Both the position numbers and the translations under genes were made by a program. The notes beneath the pieces were generated by a model, which made no database searches, was not told the DNA's origin, and saw only the letters and a list, made by a program, of their open reading frames with translations. A stretch of DNA of 64,000 nucleotides from Sclerotiophoma versabilis. Taxonomy: Eukaryota > Ascomycota > Dothideomycetes > Pleosporales > Didymellaceae. Positions 45,607-55,439 of the stretch are shown piece by piece. How positions within the stretch are numbered: position 1 is the stretch's first letter; each line of letters opens with the position of its first letter. The stretch spans positions 186,001-250,000 of the forward strand of contig JAAROD010000049.1 in assembly GCA_012274445.1 (NCBI GenBank). The letters run 5' to 3'.

Positions 45607-47668
45607 ATGACCGCCTCTGAAGGGCCACAATGGCTGCAGATTGTTAACAGGAAAAGGCTCGCGCGCGAGAAAGCCATCCATCAGTTCATTGACGCACACC
45701 AAACTCGCTTCGAGGTACACTTTTGCCCCTGAGCGAGCCCAAACAGATAATTGACGGCACGCTAGCCACTGCAACTCGACGGTTCTGGAAGCACCGAAAG
45801 CATTTCACAAAATGTTACAGTCGTCGATGGCGTCGATGACATTCTGCAAGCGATTGTTTCCGGCGCCGTGAGCGCGTCGACGCTATGTGCTACCTATGTG
45901 CACCGGTAGGCTCCGTGCGCAATCCCCAAAATGATCGTACCATTCTCACGCCATGATTCCACAGGGCGATTGATGCTCACAGACGTGTACCATTCCCCAC
46001 CCCGAACTGATTTCCGGGCCACTTACTGACAGGTGCAGACAAATTGGCACGTTTAGCTTTATGATTGTCCGGGAGATTTGGCTGACGTTGGCAGCCTTAC
46101 CGAAATCCTTTTCGATGAAGCGATAAAGCAAGCCACTGAGCTCGATGAGCATTTCAAAACACATGGCAAACTCGTGGGACCCCTGCACGGTATATGCATG
46201 ACTTTTAAGGATCAGTTCGACGTTGAAGGATTCGACAGCACCCTGGGCTATGTTGGGCGTGCTTTCAAGCCAGCCATGCAAGACTGCGTTTTGGTGTCGA
46301 TTCTAAAGCAGTTGGGAGCCATCACCGTCGCGAAGTCAAACCTACCTCAGTCGATCATGGTACGTCACCGGCACGAGTCCTCCCGTTCCGGCGCCGCAAA
46401 TAGTATTAACGCTTACAATTTTTCTCTTGCAGTGGTGTGAAACCGACAACCCGCTATGGGGACTCACCGTGCATCCGAGGAATTCCGAATTTACCCCTGG
46501 AGGCTCGACGGGCGGAGAAGCCGCGCTTTTGTCGCTTCAAGGCACTGTGATTGGATGGGGAACGGACATTGGTGGCAGCATCCGCATACCGTCGCACATG
46601 AACGGTTTATACGGGTTGAAACCGAGTGTAAGCTAGACGCTACGAGGCGAACTGCTCGTATGTCTTCTTTCTTTTGCGGTCCACTAATAACGGAACCAGA
46701 GTACTCGTTTACCGTATCAGGGCGTGTCAGTATCGACCAACGGTCAGGAACATGTGCCATCGGTCGTTGGGCCGATGAGTCGCTGCATCGATTCTCTTGT
46801 AGCTGTTACCAAGGCTGTGGTTGACGCGGCCCCGTGGGATCATGACCCGAAATGTTCTCCAGTACCTTGGCGATCAGAGATGTTCGAAGAGGCGCAATCT
46901 CGGCCATTGCGTATCGCTGTTATGAGAGATGACGGCGTGGTGCGACCACATCCGCCCGTGGAACGCATTCTGGATGAAGTCGCAGCAAAACTTAAGCGAG
47001 CTGGCCATGACGTAGTGGCTTGGAGTCCGGGCAGTCTACATCAAGAATGCATCGATATCATGGACCAATACTATACCGCTGACGGAGGTGAGGATATTAG
47101 AAGAGATGTTGAGGCTAGCGGTGAGCCTTTCATTCCGCACGTGGAGGCGCTGATCAACAAGGGCAAACCAATATCTGTTTATGCATATTGGCAACTGAAC
47201 AAACAGAAGACTGCGGCACAAAAGCGCTACCTGGATCTTTGGAAGTCAACACAAAGCGCAAAGACTGGGGAGGAAATCGACATTCTCCTAACCCCTGTAA
47301 TGCCTCATTCCGCAATTCAACACCGCAAGTGTCGATGGGTTGGTTACACAAAGGTTTTCAACTTCGTTGATTATCCGGCAGTAGTCATACCTGCTGGTCA
47401 GGTTTCGAAAGAGCTAGACAGTGAGGCCGCGATGGCAATGGATACTTATAAACCCAGGAATGCGCTAGACGAATGGAACTGGAACTTGTTTGATGTGGAT
47501 ACAATGGATGGTATGCCCATTGGGGTGCAGGTCGTCGCGCGCCGACTCCACGAAGAGAGAGCGCTGGGTGCAGCGAAGGCCATCGATAATATCCTAAGGG
47601 ATATTCAGCCTACCGACGGGTTAAGCAATGACTCTGTACCCCGAACGCTTTGCGATCGTCGAGCGTAA
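45607..47668 (+). CDS. hxnN: Amidase-signature enzyme, probable HxnN
   Basis: Amidase-signature hydrolase. Proposed exons are 45607-45714, 45766-45905, 45965-45986, 46039-46046, 46095-46359, 46433-46627 and 46700-47668 (568 residues). The catalytic Ser-cisSer-Lys triad is visible: Lys131 in MTFKDQFDV, Ser206 in GGSTGGEAA and nucleophile Ser230 in DIGGSIRIPS. The spacings (75 and 24) equal those of fatty acid amide hydrolase. Exon 4 is only 8 nt and the intron after it starts with GC; this model restores TNCLTEI, the conserved family sequence, where simpler models break frame. In the A. nidulans pathway the HxnN amidase cleaves alpha-hydroxyglutaramate to alpha-hydroxyglutarate plus ammonium, following the imide hydrolase encoded next door. 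Confidence 0.82.
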
Positions 47669-48152
47669 GCTAAAGCCTCACCACCGTGCTCTACTGTTCA
47701 TGAAGTCCAACAAATCAATAATTGACCACCACCCCGCGACCACGTTTCACTCCTGTTTCGATAATAACAGCTTCTCCATAACAAGCAGGTAATGGCGATC
47801 TACCAGAATGTCCCCTCAATCGCGGCAACCGCAAGGGCGCCGGCCAGTAGCGGTTGTCACGATACATTTGCATAATCGCCAACGGGCGTCAGAATGAGAG
47901 CTAACACATGCGACACGGGAGTAGCGCGGACGATAAGCATCCGTCAGGGTTGGAGGATCAGAGGTCCGCCCCCACCTTATACTCCTGCTCCACCACTTGG
48001 GCTCTGCGTCACACTCCGACTTAAGCGGGGTAACTGTTTACTCTCCCAAACATTGCTTCAAGTTTACCCTGCATCTTACCTTATTACCTTCTACCATTAT
48101 ATTTACTCTCCAGTTTTAATAATCGCAACTGGTACAGAGCTCATAGATTACA
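47669..48152. promoter_or_regulatory. Upstream region of the hxnM-like gene
   Basis: Intergenic between two same-strand cluster genes. HGATAR sites occur at 47759-47764 and 47931-47936. Pyrimidine-rich from about 48040 to the start codon, typical of a fungal core promoter. No gene seen. Confidence 0.4.
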
Positions 48153-49345
48153 ATGGGCAAGAAAAAGGTCCTCGTAAGCTATGGTGTAGACATCGATGCT
48201 GTGAGTATGGCTTTTTCTAATTGTCTTTGGGACAACGCTGAAGTTTTAGGTTGCAGGTTGGCTTGGGTCATATGGAGGAGAAGACTCCACTAGTGATATC
48301 AGCAGAGGTTAGACAAGCAGCATCGCGCAAAGAAATTGTATTCTAATACAATACAGGTCTGTGGGCGGGAACAGTCGGTACACAACGCCTGCTCAAGCTG
48401 TTTGACAAACACAACATCAAAGGTAGGGTGAGTAGCCCAAATCTACAAGAGGCCTTACTAACTGAGTACAAGCAACATGGTTCATCCCAGGTACGTCCAT
48501 CTCACACTTGTCGAGCAGTCGTTCCCGAAAACCCGCTTGCTAACGAGTCAGGTCACTCCCTCGACACGTTTCCCGAAGATTGCGCTGCAGTCCGAGATGC
48601 AGGGCACGAGATTGGTCTCCACGGTTACTCTCACGAAAATCCAGCAGATATGACTTTCGAGCAACAACGCGATGTTCTCGACAAAACCTATAAACAGCTC
48701 ACAGAGTTCTGCGGCAAGCCTCCTCGTGGCTCAGTCGCGCCCTGGTGGGAGACATCTGTGGAAGGGACCGACCTGCTCCTCTCCTATGGCATCGAATACG
48801 ATCACAGCATGTCCCACGAAGACCACAAGTGCTACTGGCTACGTACAGGCGACGAGTGGACAAAGATCGACTACTCAAAGAACGCGGTTGATTGGATGAA
48901 GCCGCTCACGAAAGGCAAGGAGACAGGACTCGTAGAGATCCCTGGGTCGTGGTACATTGACGACCTGCCACCGATGATGTTCATGAAGAAGAGTGCAAAC
49001 TCACACGGCTGGGTAAACCCGCGTGATGTCGAGCAGATCTGGATGGACCACTTCGATTATTTCTACAGGGAGTACGATGAATTTGTGTTCCCAATGACAA
49101 TTCATCCTGATGTCAGTGGGCGACCGCATGTAATCCTCATGCATGAACGAATCATTGAACATATCAACAAACACGAGGGTGTAGAGTGGGTGACGATGGA
49201 ACAAATGTGCGATGATTTCAAGGAGCATAACACGCTGCCAAAGGATGCGAAAGTACCAGCACCACCCGGTGAAATCCTCAGGAAGCAAAAAGCAGGGGAG
49301 GTATATTCACTGATCGAATACAACGGACCGACAAACTTCAAGTAG
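48153..49345 (+). CDS. hxnM: NodB/polysaccharide-deacetylase-fold hydrolase, probable cyclic imide hydrolase HxnM
   Basis: Metal-dependent amidohydrolase with the polysaccharide deacetylase fold. Exons 48153-48200, 48250-48307, 48357-48422, 48473-48490 and 48552-49345 give 327 residues with matching phases; exon 4 is only 18 nt. Metal and active-site motifs: SYGVDIDAVAGWLGSYGGED at the N-terminus, KATWFIPGHSLDTFPE, and HEIGLHGYSHENP (the H-x3-H ligand pair). There is no signal peptide, so a cell-wall chitin deacetylase role is unlikely. The family includes bacterial cyclic imide hydrolases and allantoinase PuuE. Its position directly after the amidase supports opening of a hydroxylated glutarimide ring, the HxnM step of nicotinate breakdown. 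Confidence 0.8.
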
Positions 49346-49966
49346 GTTCTATGAATGCAACAATGTCAAGGACGTTTTTTGTTGTTTTCACTTCAACTCG
49401 GAACACGCAATAAAATCACGTCCTGCTCTATGTCTTCAAAAAATATAAAACTTCCTAAACTTGCTCATAATAATTTTTTACCTCCTTCACCAACTTTTCA
49501 AGATTTCCTGCATACTCTGTCATCTGTGCCCTGCCTTGCTGTCCGTCAAACTCATCGTTCGGAATGATCGGAATGACGGCTTCAGCACTGACCACCGCGT
49601 TGGACTCATGAACTCCTGCAGGCTTCCCCTCCCCCACTCTTACACATGCAGTACATCTAGTCTACCGTAGTCGCTACTGCAACCACCACTTTGTATTCGT
49701 AACCAATCTTTCTGGTCCGCTGCTAGCCCGATAAGCTTGTGAGCACCTATTGCCGATGAGAGGGGAACTGTCAGCGCGATCTCACGCGTCATTGCCATCG
49801 ATAGGTGGGCAAGATGGCGGCAAGGAAGGACGGAGTGGGAGTAGAACAACTGATCATTGCATCTGTGCAGTGTCTTAAACATCAATATCTAATTGAGGGT
49901 CTTGACTGCTGTTTCTGTTGCTGTTCAGACTCATTTTACATCTGATTATTGCTCTTTGGTGACATC
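49346..49966. promoter_or_regulatory. Upstream region of the hxnX-like gene
   Basis: 620 nt between two same-strand cluster genes; an HGATAR site lies at 49729-49734. AT-rich 3' flank of the hydrolase gene around 49380-49480. No gene seen. Confidence 0.4.
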
Positions 49967-51509
49967 ATGGCTCCTTCGAAACCGCAGGTCATTCAGCAGA
50001 AGCAGAGGGATGCAGCAAGCAAGCTTGATGTCGGTCCTTGACACAACATCCATATTCCGAACCCTGCTAATCAAGATGCGCAGGTTATAACAGTAGGCGC
50101 CGGTCTTGGTGGCTTAGGGGCAGCCATCTCCATTCTGCTCGAAGGTCACAACGTGCACATCCTCGAAGTCGCACCGGATATCGGGGAAATTGGCGCTGGA
50201 ATTCAATGTCTACCTAATTCTACACGAGTCCTTATTTCCTGGGGTTTGGAAGATGCCCTATCCAAACTTGCCACTTCACCAAGACTGTGCAACATGATTG
50301 GGTGGAAAGGCCAGAAGCTCTCAGATATGGATTTTCATGAGTATGAAGCACAGTGTGGAACGCCATTTTGGGACTTCCATCGTGCCAATCTGCATATGGC
50401 ACTGCTAGAGAGGGCGACTGAGCTTGGTGCCAAATTGACAACCAATTCCAGAGTTGTAGATGTCGAGTATGAGTCGAGCAGTGACTCGACAAGAGCTGTT
50501 GCAGTTTGTACCAATGGGAAGAGATATAGGGCAGATTTGGTGGTGGGCGCAGATGGCATCAATTCAAAGTGCAGAGAGATATTGCTTGGTCATGAGGATC
50601 CACCGCTGCTGACCGGCGACTTGGCGTACAGGTTGCTGCTGGATACTGAGCAAATGATGAAGGATCCCGAGCTGAAGAGCTTCGTTGAAGACCCTCAAGT
50701 CAACTATTGGATTGGACCGGATGCACATGCTGGTATGCCCGACTTGCGTGTAGTTTGCAACGAGACACTGACATATTGCAGTCAACTACGTCCTGCGTGG
50801 CGGTAAGCTCTTCAACATGGTTCTCCTCGTACCAGATGACATGCCTGAAGGTGCCAACACCCTCGCGGGCAACGTCGAAGAGATGCGCGCGCTATACGCA
50901 GACTGGGACCCTCGGATACCTAAACTTCTCGCTCTCTGCAAAGATGTCTTCAAATGGCGACTCATGATCCGACCGGGTCTAGACCCAACGTGGTCACACC
51001 CATCAGCCACATTCACAATCCTAGGTGACGCCGCTCATGCTACCCTGCCATATCTTGCATCTGGCGCGGGCATGAGTCTTGAAGATGGCCACGTACTAGG
51101 TCTGTGTCTCGGTGCGATCAAGAACAAAAGCACGTCGGAGAAAAAGAAAGCACTAGATATTTACGAGCGCTGCCGTCGCGAGCGCACCGAGCGCGTTGTA
51201 TCACGCGGCAACAGGCAACAGTACCTGTACCACGTACATGACGGCGAAGAGCAGAAAGAACGCGATCGGCTACTCAGTGAGTTTGCCAAGTTCAATGGCA
51301 AGGGCAAGATCGAAAGGGACCAATATGAGGCTGCAGGCTTGACTGTGGAGACGGATCCCTTAGCTTGGAGGTGGGGCGGTGTGGGGAGTTGGTTGCTGAC
51401 ATATACTTGTGAGGAGGATGTTGAGAGGAGGTCGAGGGAGGTCGAGGCTGAGACAAAATTTCCGAGTCCGAGGGGGGTGAGTGAGGAGAGTATCAGGGCA
51501 GTGTTGTGA
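49967..51509 (+). CDS. hxnX: Salicylate-hydroxylase-type FAD monooxygenase, probable 6-hydroxynicotinate 3-monooxygenase HxnX
   Basis: Single-component class A flavin hydroxylase. Exons 49967-49987, 50084-50732 and 50782-51509 give 465 residues. The first exon encodes only MAPSKPQ, then splices to the FAD motif VITVGAGLGGLGAAISILLE. Others: IGAGIQCLPNSTRVL, DG motif VVGADGINSKCR, GD motif ILGDAAHATLPYLASGAGMS. No transmembrane or signal segment. The family covers salicylate hydroxylase and bacterial 6-hydroxynicotinate 3-monooxygenase (NicC). In the hxn pathway HxnX converts 6-hydroxynicotinate to 2,5-dihydroxypyridine, linking the HxnS and HxnV steps. Substrate assignment rests on the cluster. 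Confidence 0.82.
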
Positions 51510-51962
51510 AGACTATGACTTCTGTATGCAGGCGTCAGCCTGATCTGGTTACAAGCTGTGGAGCACAGCGTTCTTCCTTTGCCAAACCTTTGAGACACAC
51601 TCAGTACGTACATACTGTTGGAATGCACGTCGAGTTCTCATCAATGTTGTCCAGCCACACAAGCCACTCGTAACCATAGCAGTGTCTAGTTGCCGTTTTG
51701 CTTCCTAATGTGGTGTGCAACGCGGTGATTGGTTGGCCAAGGATCAAACAGATCCACAATCACGGATCACTCTTTAGTTCATCTTCCATCGCTTAACCCC
51801 ACAAACTCACAACCCGCGTTAGAGACTCTGTTATAGCAAACCCCGGCTTTGACATCGCTTGTCCAGGCCAGTATGCCCTTTCATGAACCACCATATTAGC
51901 GGCGATGCGTTACAGAAGACTCATATCGAGCATGCAACTCGAACTTTGGAACTTTGAGCAAT
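51510..51962. other. Intergenic, hxnX-like to HET gene
   Basis: Short region with the monooxygenase 3' end and the HET gene promoter. Nothing else recognised. Confidence 0.5.
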
Positions 51963-53681
51963 ATGCGTCTCCTCCATGCAGCTACGCTGGAATTCGTGAC
52001 CTTCAATGGAGACGATGTTCCTCCTTACGCCATATTATCACATACATGGGGTGCCCACGAGGTCACGTATCACGAGATGTCGTTCCTCCAGAAGTTAAGT
52101 CGTTTACCTGGCGAATTACGGCAAAACAAGCTTTATGTTGCCTCTCTTATGGCTGCCGCCGGTTTGGACTTTTCTGATACCAACGAGGACTCAATCAGAG
52201 ATCGCAGAGGTTTTGCTAAGATTGAAAAGACTGCTCGAATTACACTATCACGGGGCTTGGACTATTTCTGGCTTGATACCTGCTGTATCGATAAGACTAG
52301 CAGCGCTGAGCTTCAGGAGGCTATAAACAGCATGTATCAATGGTACAGAAAGTCAATCTACTGCATTGTACATCTTGAAGATCAGATACGGCGAGGCGAC
52401 TCACAATGGACCAGCCGAGAGTTCCAGAATATGCTCAAGCGGTCTAGATGGATTACAAGAGGCCGGACCCTTCAAGAGCTTATAGCTCCACGCGTTGTTG
52501 TTTTCTACGATCTAGGTTGGTATGAGCTCTGTGACAAGGCCGATGTTCTTTCAGAGATTGAAGAACTTACTGGTATACCCCGCTACGTCCTTGCGACCGG
52601 AGAATTGAGACATACGTCTGTCGCTCAGAAAATGTCTTGGGCCGCTAGTCGAACAACTACTCGCAACGAAGATGTGGCGTACTCTCTTATGGGCCTGTTC
52701 AATGTGCATATGCCAATGCTCTATGGTGAAGGGACCAAGGCCTTCCAGCGCCTACAAGAAGAGATCATCAGGACAACCTCAGACGATTCCGTGTTTGCAT
52801 GGCTCGCAGAAGATGCCGGAGTGTCGACTTTACGAGGCATGTTTGCGCGGTCGCCAAAAGAATTCAAAACATGCTCGGCAGTGACTAGAGGGGAGAATTC
52901 CTTTACCTTAGAGGCTAATCGTGGACTCCACTTGTTTGTTCCACTTCAGGCTTTCGTATATGAGGTTAACGGTCTAAGGCACTACTTCCATATTGTTAAG
53001 CTCAGCACCGAGAAGCATGGATCGCCTATCGTCATCACGCTACAATATCTGAATCCGACAGCTGCAAACCGCGAAATCGAGCATAGCCTCCTTGAATTTG
53101 GAGCCACAGAAGAAACCGGAAACCAAATTCACTTCGCGAGGGTGTTCGCCCGTACGTACGGATATTGGCCCTCAAGTCAGGACGAGGTCGCTTCTCGCAA
53201 TATCTATATACGCCAAGATCCTCTTATTTCCCCGGGATTTGAATCAGGACCTATGCATTGCTTCCACTTCAGGCCTAGTAATAGCGGTAACGATGGCCCT
53301 AATCACCGCATACATGTTGTTTCTCCAAAAAAGTTTTATGATTGGCGAAAAGAGATTATTGAGATACCAGAAGGCGCAGAAGAGATTGTCGCAGCTATTT
53401 GGTTGAAACCTGAGACAGATACAAAGCATCGCTCGTCTCTCATCTTGTTTGTTGGGTTTCATCGCAGAGCCCGGAAGCAATGGTGCAGGCTATGGGATCG
53501 ACGGGATTTGGAGTTTCGACTGAGGTCTGAGGATTCAATTGGCATGTCTCTTTTTGCGGATATGCCCGAGTCTCGATGGCCTGGTGTTATCGAAGCATCT
53601 GGCTTCTTGCTTGAAAGCAACATGGATTCTAAAACAGATGCGTATTTGGGCGGTAGTTTAACCCCGTCGAAGTCTGTCTGA
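51963..53681 (+). CDS. HET-domain (heterokaryon incompatibility) protein
   Basis: Intronless, 572 residues from the ATG at 51963. The HET domain occupies roughly residues 20-190: YAILSHTWGAHEVTYHEM, YFWLDTCCIDKTSSAELQEA, and RGRTLQELIAPRVVVFYD. It is followed by the usual MSWAASRTTTRNEDVAYSLM and FNVHMPMLYGEGTKAFQRLQ segment. There is no NACHT, WD40 or ankyrin part, so this is the short HET class. In vegetative incompatibility, HET proteins trigger cell death when incompatible strains fuse, but most genomic copies are uncharacterised. It sits inside the nicotinate cluster with no expected link to it, probably as an insertion. The usual RGWTLQE tryptophan is Arg here (RGRTLQE). Confidence 0.88.
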   Translation: MRLLHAATLEFVTFNGDDVPPYAILSHTWGAHEVTYHEMSFLQKLSRLPGELRQNKLYVASLMAAAGLDFSDTNEDSIRDRRGFAKIEKTARITLSRGLDYFWLDTCCIDKTSSAELQEAINSMYQWYRKSIYCIVHLEDQIRRGDSQWTSREFQNMLKRSRWITRGRTLQELIAPRVVVFYDLGWYELCDKADVLSEIEELTGIPRYVLATGELRHTSVAQKMSWAASRTTTRNEDVAYSLMGLFNVHMPMLYGEGTKAFQRLQEEIIRTTSDDSVFAWLAEDAGVSTLRGMFARSPKEFKTCSAVTRGENSFTLEANRGLHLFVPLQAFVYEVNGLRHYFHIVKLSTEKHGSPIVITLQYLNPTAANREIEHSLLEFGATEETGNQIHFARVFARTYGYWPSSQDEVASRNIYIRQDPLISPGFESGPMHCFHFRPSNSGNDGPNHRIHVVSPKKFYDWRKEIIEIPEGAEEIVAAIWLKPETDTKHRSSLILFVGFHRRARKQWCRLWDRRDLEFRLRSEDSIGMSLFADMPESRWPGVIEASGFLLESNMDSKTDAYLGGSLTPSKSV

Positions 53682-53871
53682 AGCCTGGAATGTGGAAAGA
53701 CAAGATATCAGTAATTGTCACCATCGACGGGTTACAGTACAGGAAGCAAACAGACGGCAGATCTCGATAACAGTTCAGCGTTCGGACGAATAAACTGCAT
53801 TCGCACTGCATTTGGGCGTTGGATATATCAAAGCAAGAACAACATCGTTTATAAAAAGCGAATTTCCAAGA
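53682..53871. other. Short flank after HET gene
   Basis: 3' flank of the HET gene; nothing recognised. Confidence 0.4.
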
Positions 53872-54974
53872 ATGATGAGCCAAGAGGCCGGTCCCTCAAG
53901 CCGATCAACAACCTCACTACATCCCCCTTCCTACAAAACCATCACTCCGGATAATCTATTCTGTTGGTCGTCTCCCTGATAAGTCCAACACACACGCACA
54001 AACTTCCTATAGATCCTCAGCAGTCTCTAACTCGCTTCTTTTAAGCCTTTGCATCGTTTGCCACCTGTGAAGCGTGTCTCCAGCCTAGGCCTAGGTCAGC
54101 AACGTTGTTCTTTGGACACGAAGCCGGGACCTTACAGCTGTTGTAGATGATGTTGTACTTTTGATCTTTTTCTAGAATCGTCTTGCCTAATTTTCGCCTC
54201 AGTAACTGCTCACCGATAGAGAAGCTCAAACACTTTGATGCAGTGGTAATTGGTCTCGACGCTAGACCAGATCGTCAGTTACTGGTGAGCTCGGCTATGC
54301 AGTATATCATAGAGGCATACGGGGAGAAGAGAAATGTTCTAGAGCTCAACAGGTCCATTCTGGAGACTCTGATGATATCGCACGCTTCCTTTCCTTTCTC
54401 GAGTCCTGTTCTGCTTACGAGAGAGGCATTGAGTCGCTCAAACATACTTTTGACTAGTCGATGTGAGTCAAATCTTAAGCAAGCGGCCGGAACCGGAGAC
54501 CAATACACGATCCGCAAACGATCACCCGAACATCGTCTCAGATTTATCTTCACTTCTCTAGCGCATCCTCCAACAGGGGTTCCATCACAGAACGATGTGG
54601 TGGATATACTGTCGAGAGTTCAATACCCTATGCGTGTAATGGCAAAGGGTCAATACATGCGCCGCCCAGTTGCGGATCTATCGTCACTTGCTGAGCGATT
54701 GCAACCCACAAAAGAAGAGCCATCGACGGACTTGCTGTCTGTTGAGACTTTGAACACTCTTGCGAACCTGGCCACAGCTTTTCCGCCACGCTGGCAAAGT
54801 GCTTTCACCGACACAGGCGTCGAGATCAAAGGGGAGATGAACGCAGGAAAATTCACGCGGTGGGCTCTAAAGGTCGATTTGCCATATCTTCAGCCCGACC
54901 CTACTGACATGCGAAAGGTCCAATTGCTTGACACCTTTGACCAAGTCTTTGGTGTTTTCTTCCACGGTTATTAA
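53872..54974 (+). CDS. Hypothetical protein, multi-exon or damaged
   Basis: The only secure coding part is 54183-54974, open in one frame. It encodes a soluble-looking protein of about 225-260 residues with EKLKHFDAVVIGLDARPDR and AFPPRWQSAFTDTGVEI. There is no recognised domain. The first ATG in that frame is at 54298, but the sequence before it also reads like protein back to 54183. Further upstream the same frame continues as ATCEACLQPRPRSATLFFG, interrupted by TAA, TAG and TGA codons. An ATG at 53872 opens a short proline/serine-rich frame (MMSQEAGPSSRSTTSLHPPS) that could be exon 1, with CTAAC and TTTTAAG intron signals at about 54025-54042. Either small introns remove the stops or the 5' half has decayed. 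I could not find a fully consistent exon chain. Confidence 0.4.
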
Positions 54975-55439
54975 AGGGGCTACGTCAGCCTCCTTAGTCA
55001 AAGAGTAGCGATAGCAATGGAAGAATTAAGAAATGGTTTTGCGGTTATATATCAAGGCTGAGCATGACAGTTCGCCGTCCATGCCGGAGGAATGTCAAAT
55101 GCTGAAAGATAGGTGTTCAGCAAACATCATCTAGTTTGACTCAGACGCCTCTTGGTTACGATCGTGAGACTGACGCCCTCCTAGAAGATGTGGTTTACAG
55201 TGTTTGTCTTTGGTACACGGTGAACAACATTGATGCGCACAATGTGTGTGCAATTGATGAGCGCAGAAATATAATACAGCATGGACGCATTGAGGCTAGT
55301 AATCGGCAATTACGTCAGCTGTCTTAGAGAGCTCCCTCTAGCTCCCTCAGTCATCATCAACTCATGGTAGCTATTTTCTGAACGATCCCGTCTCGAATTT
55401 ACAAGTCGTATGATTGATTGTTTTGCCTCGCCAGTAGTT
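54975..55439. other. Promoter region of the dioxygenase gene
   Basis: Intergenic, no gene seen. An ATG at 55410 lies in frame with the dioxygenase and would add ten residues. Confidence 0.45.

Noticed and set aside
48153..49345. Chitin or peptidoglycan deacetylase
   Set aside because: There is no signal peptide or chitin-binding domain, and the gene sits between the amidase and the hydroxynicotinate monooxygenase-like gene. The cyclic imide hydrolase branch of the same fold fits better.
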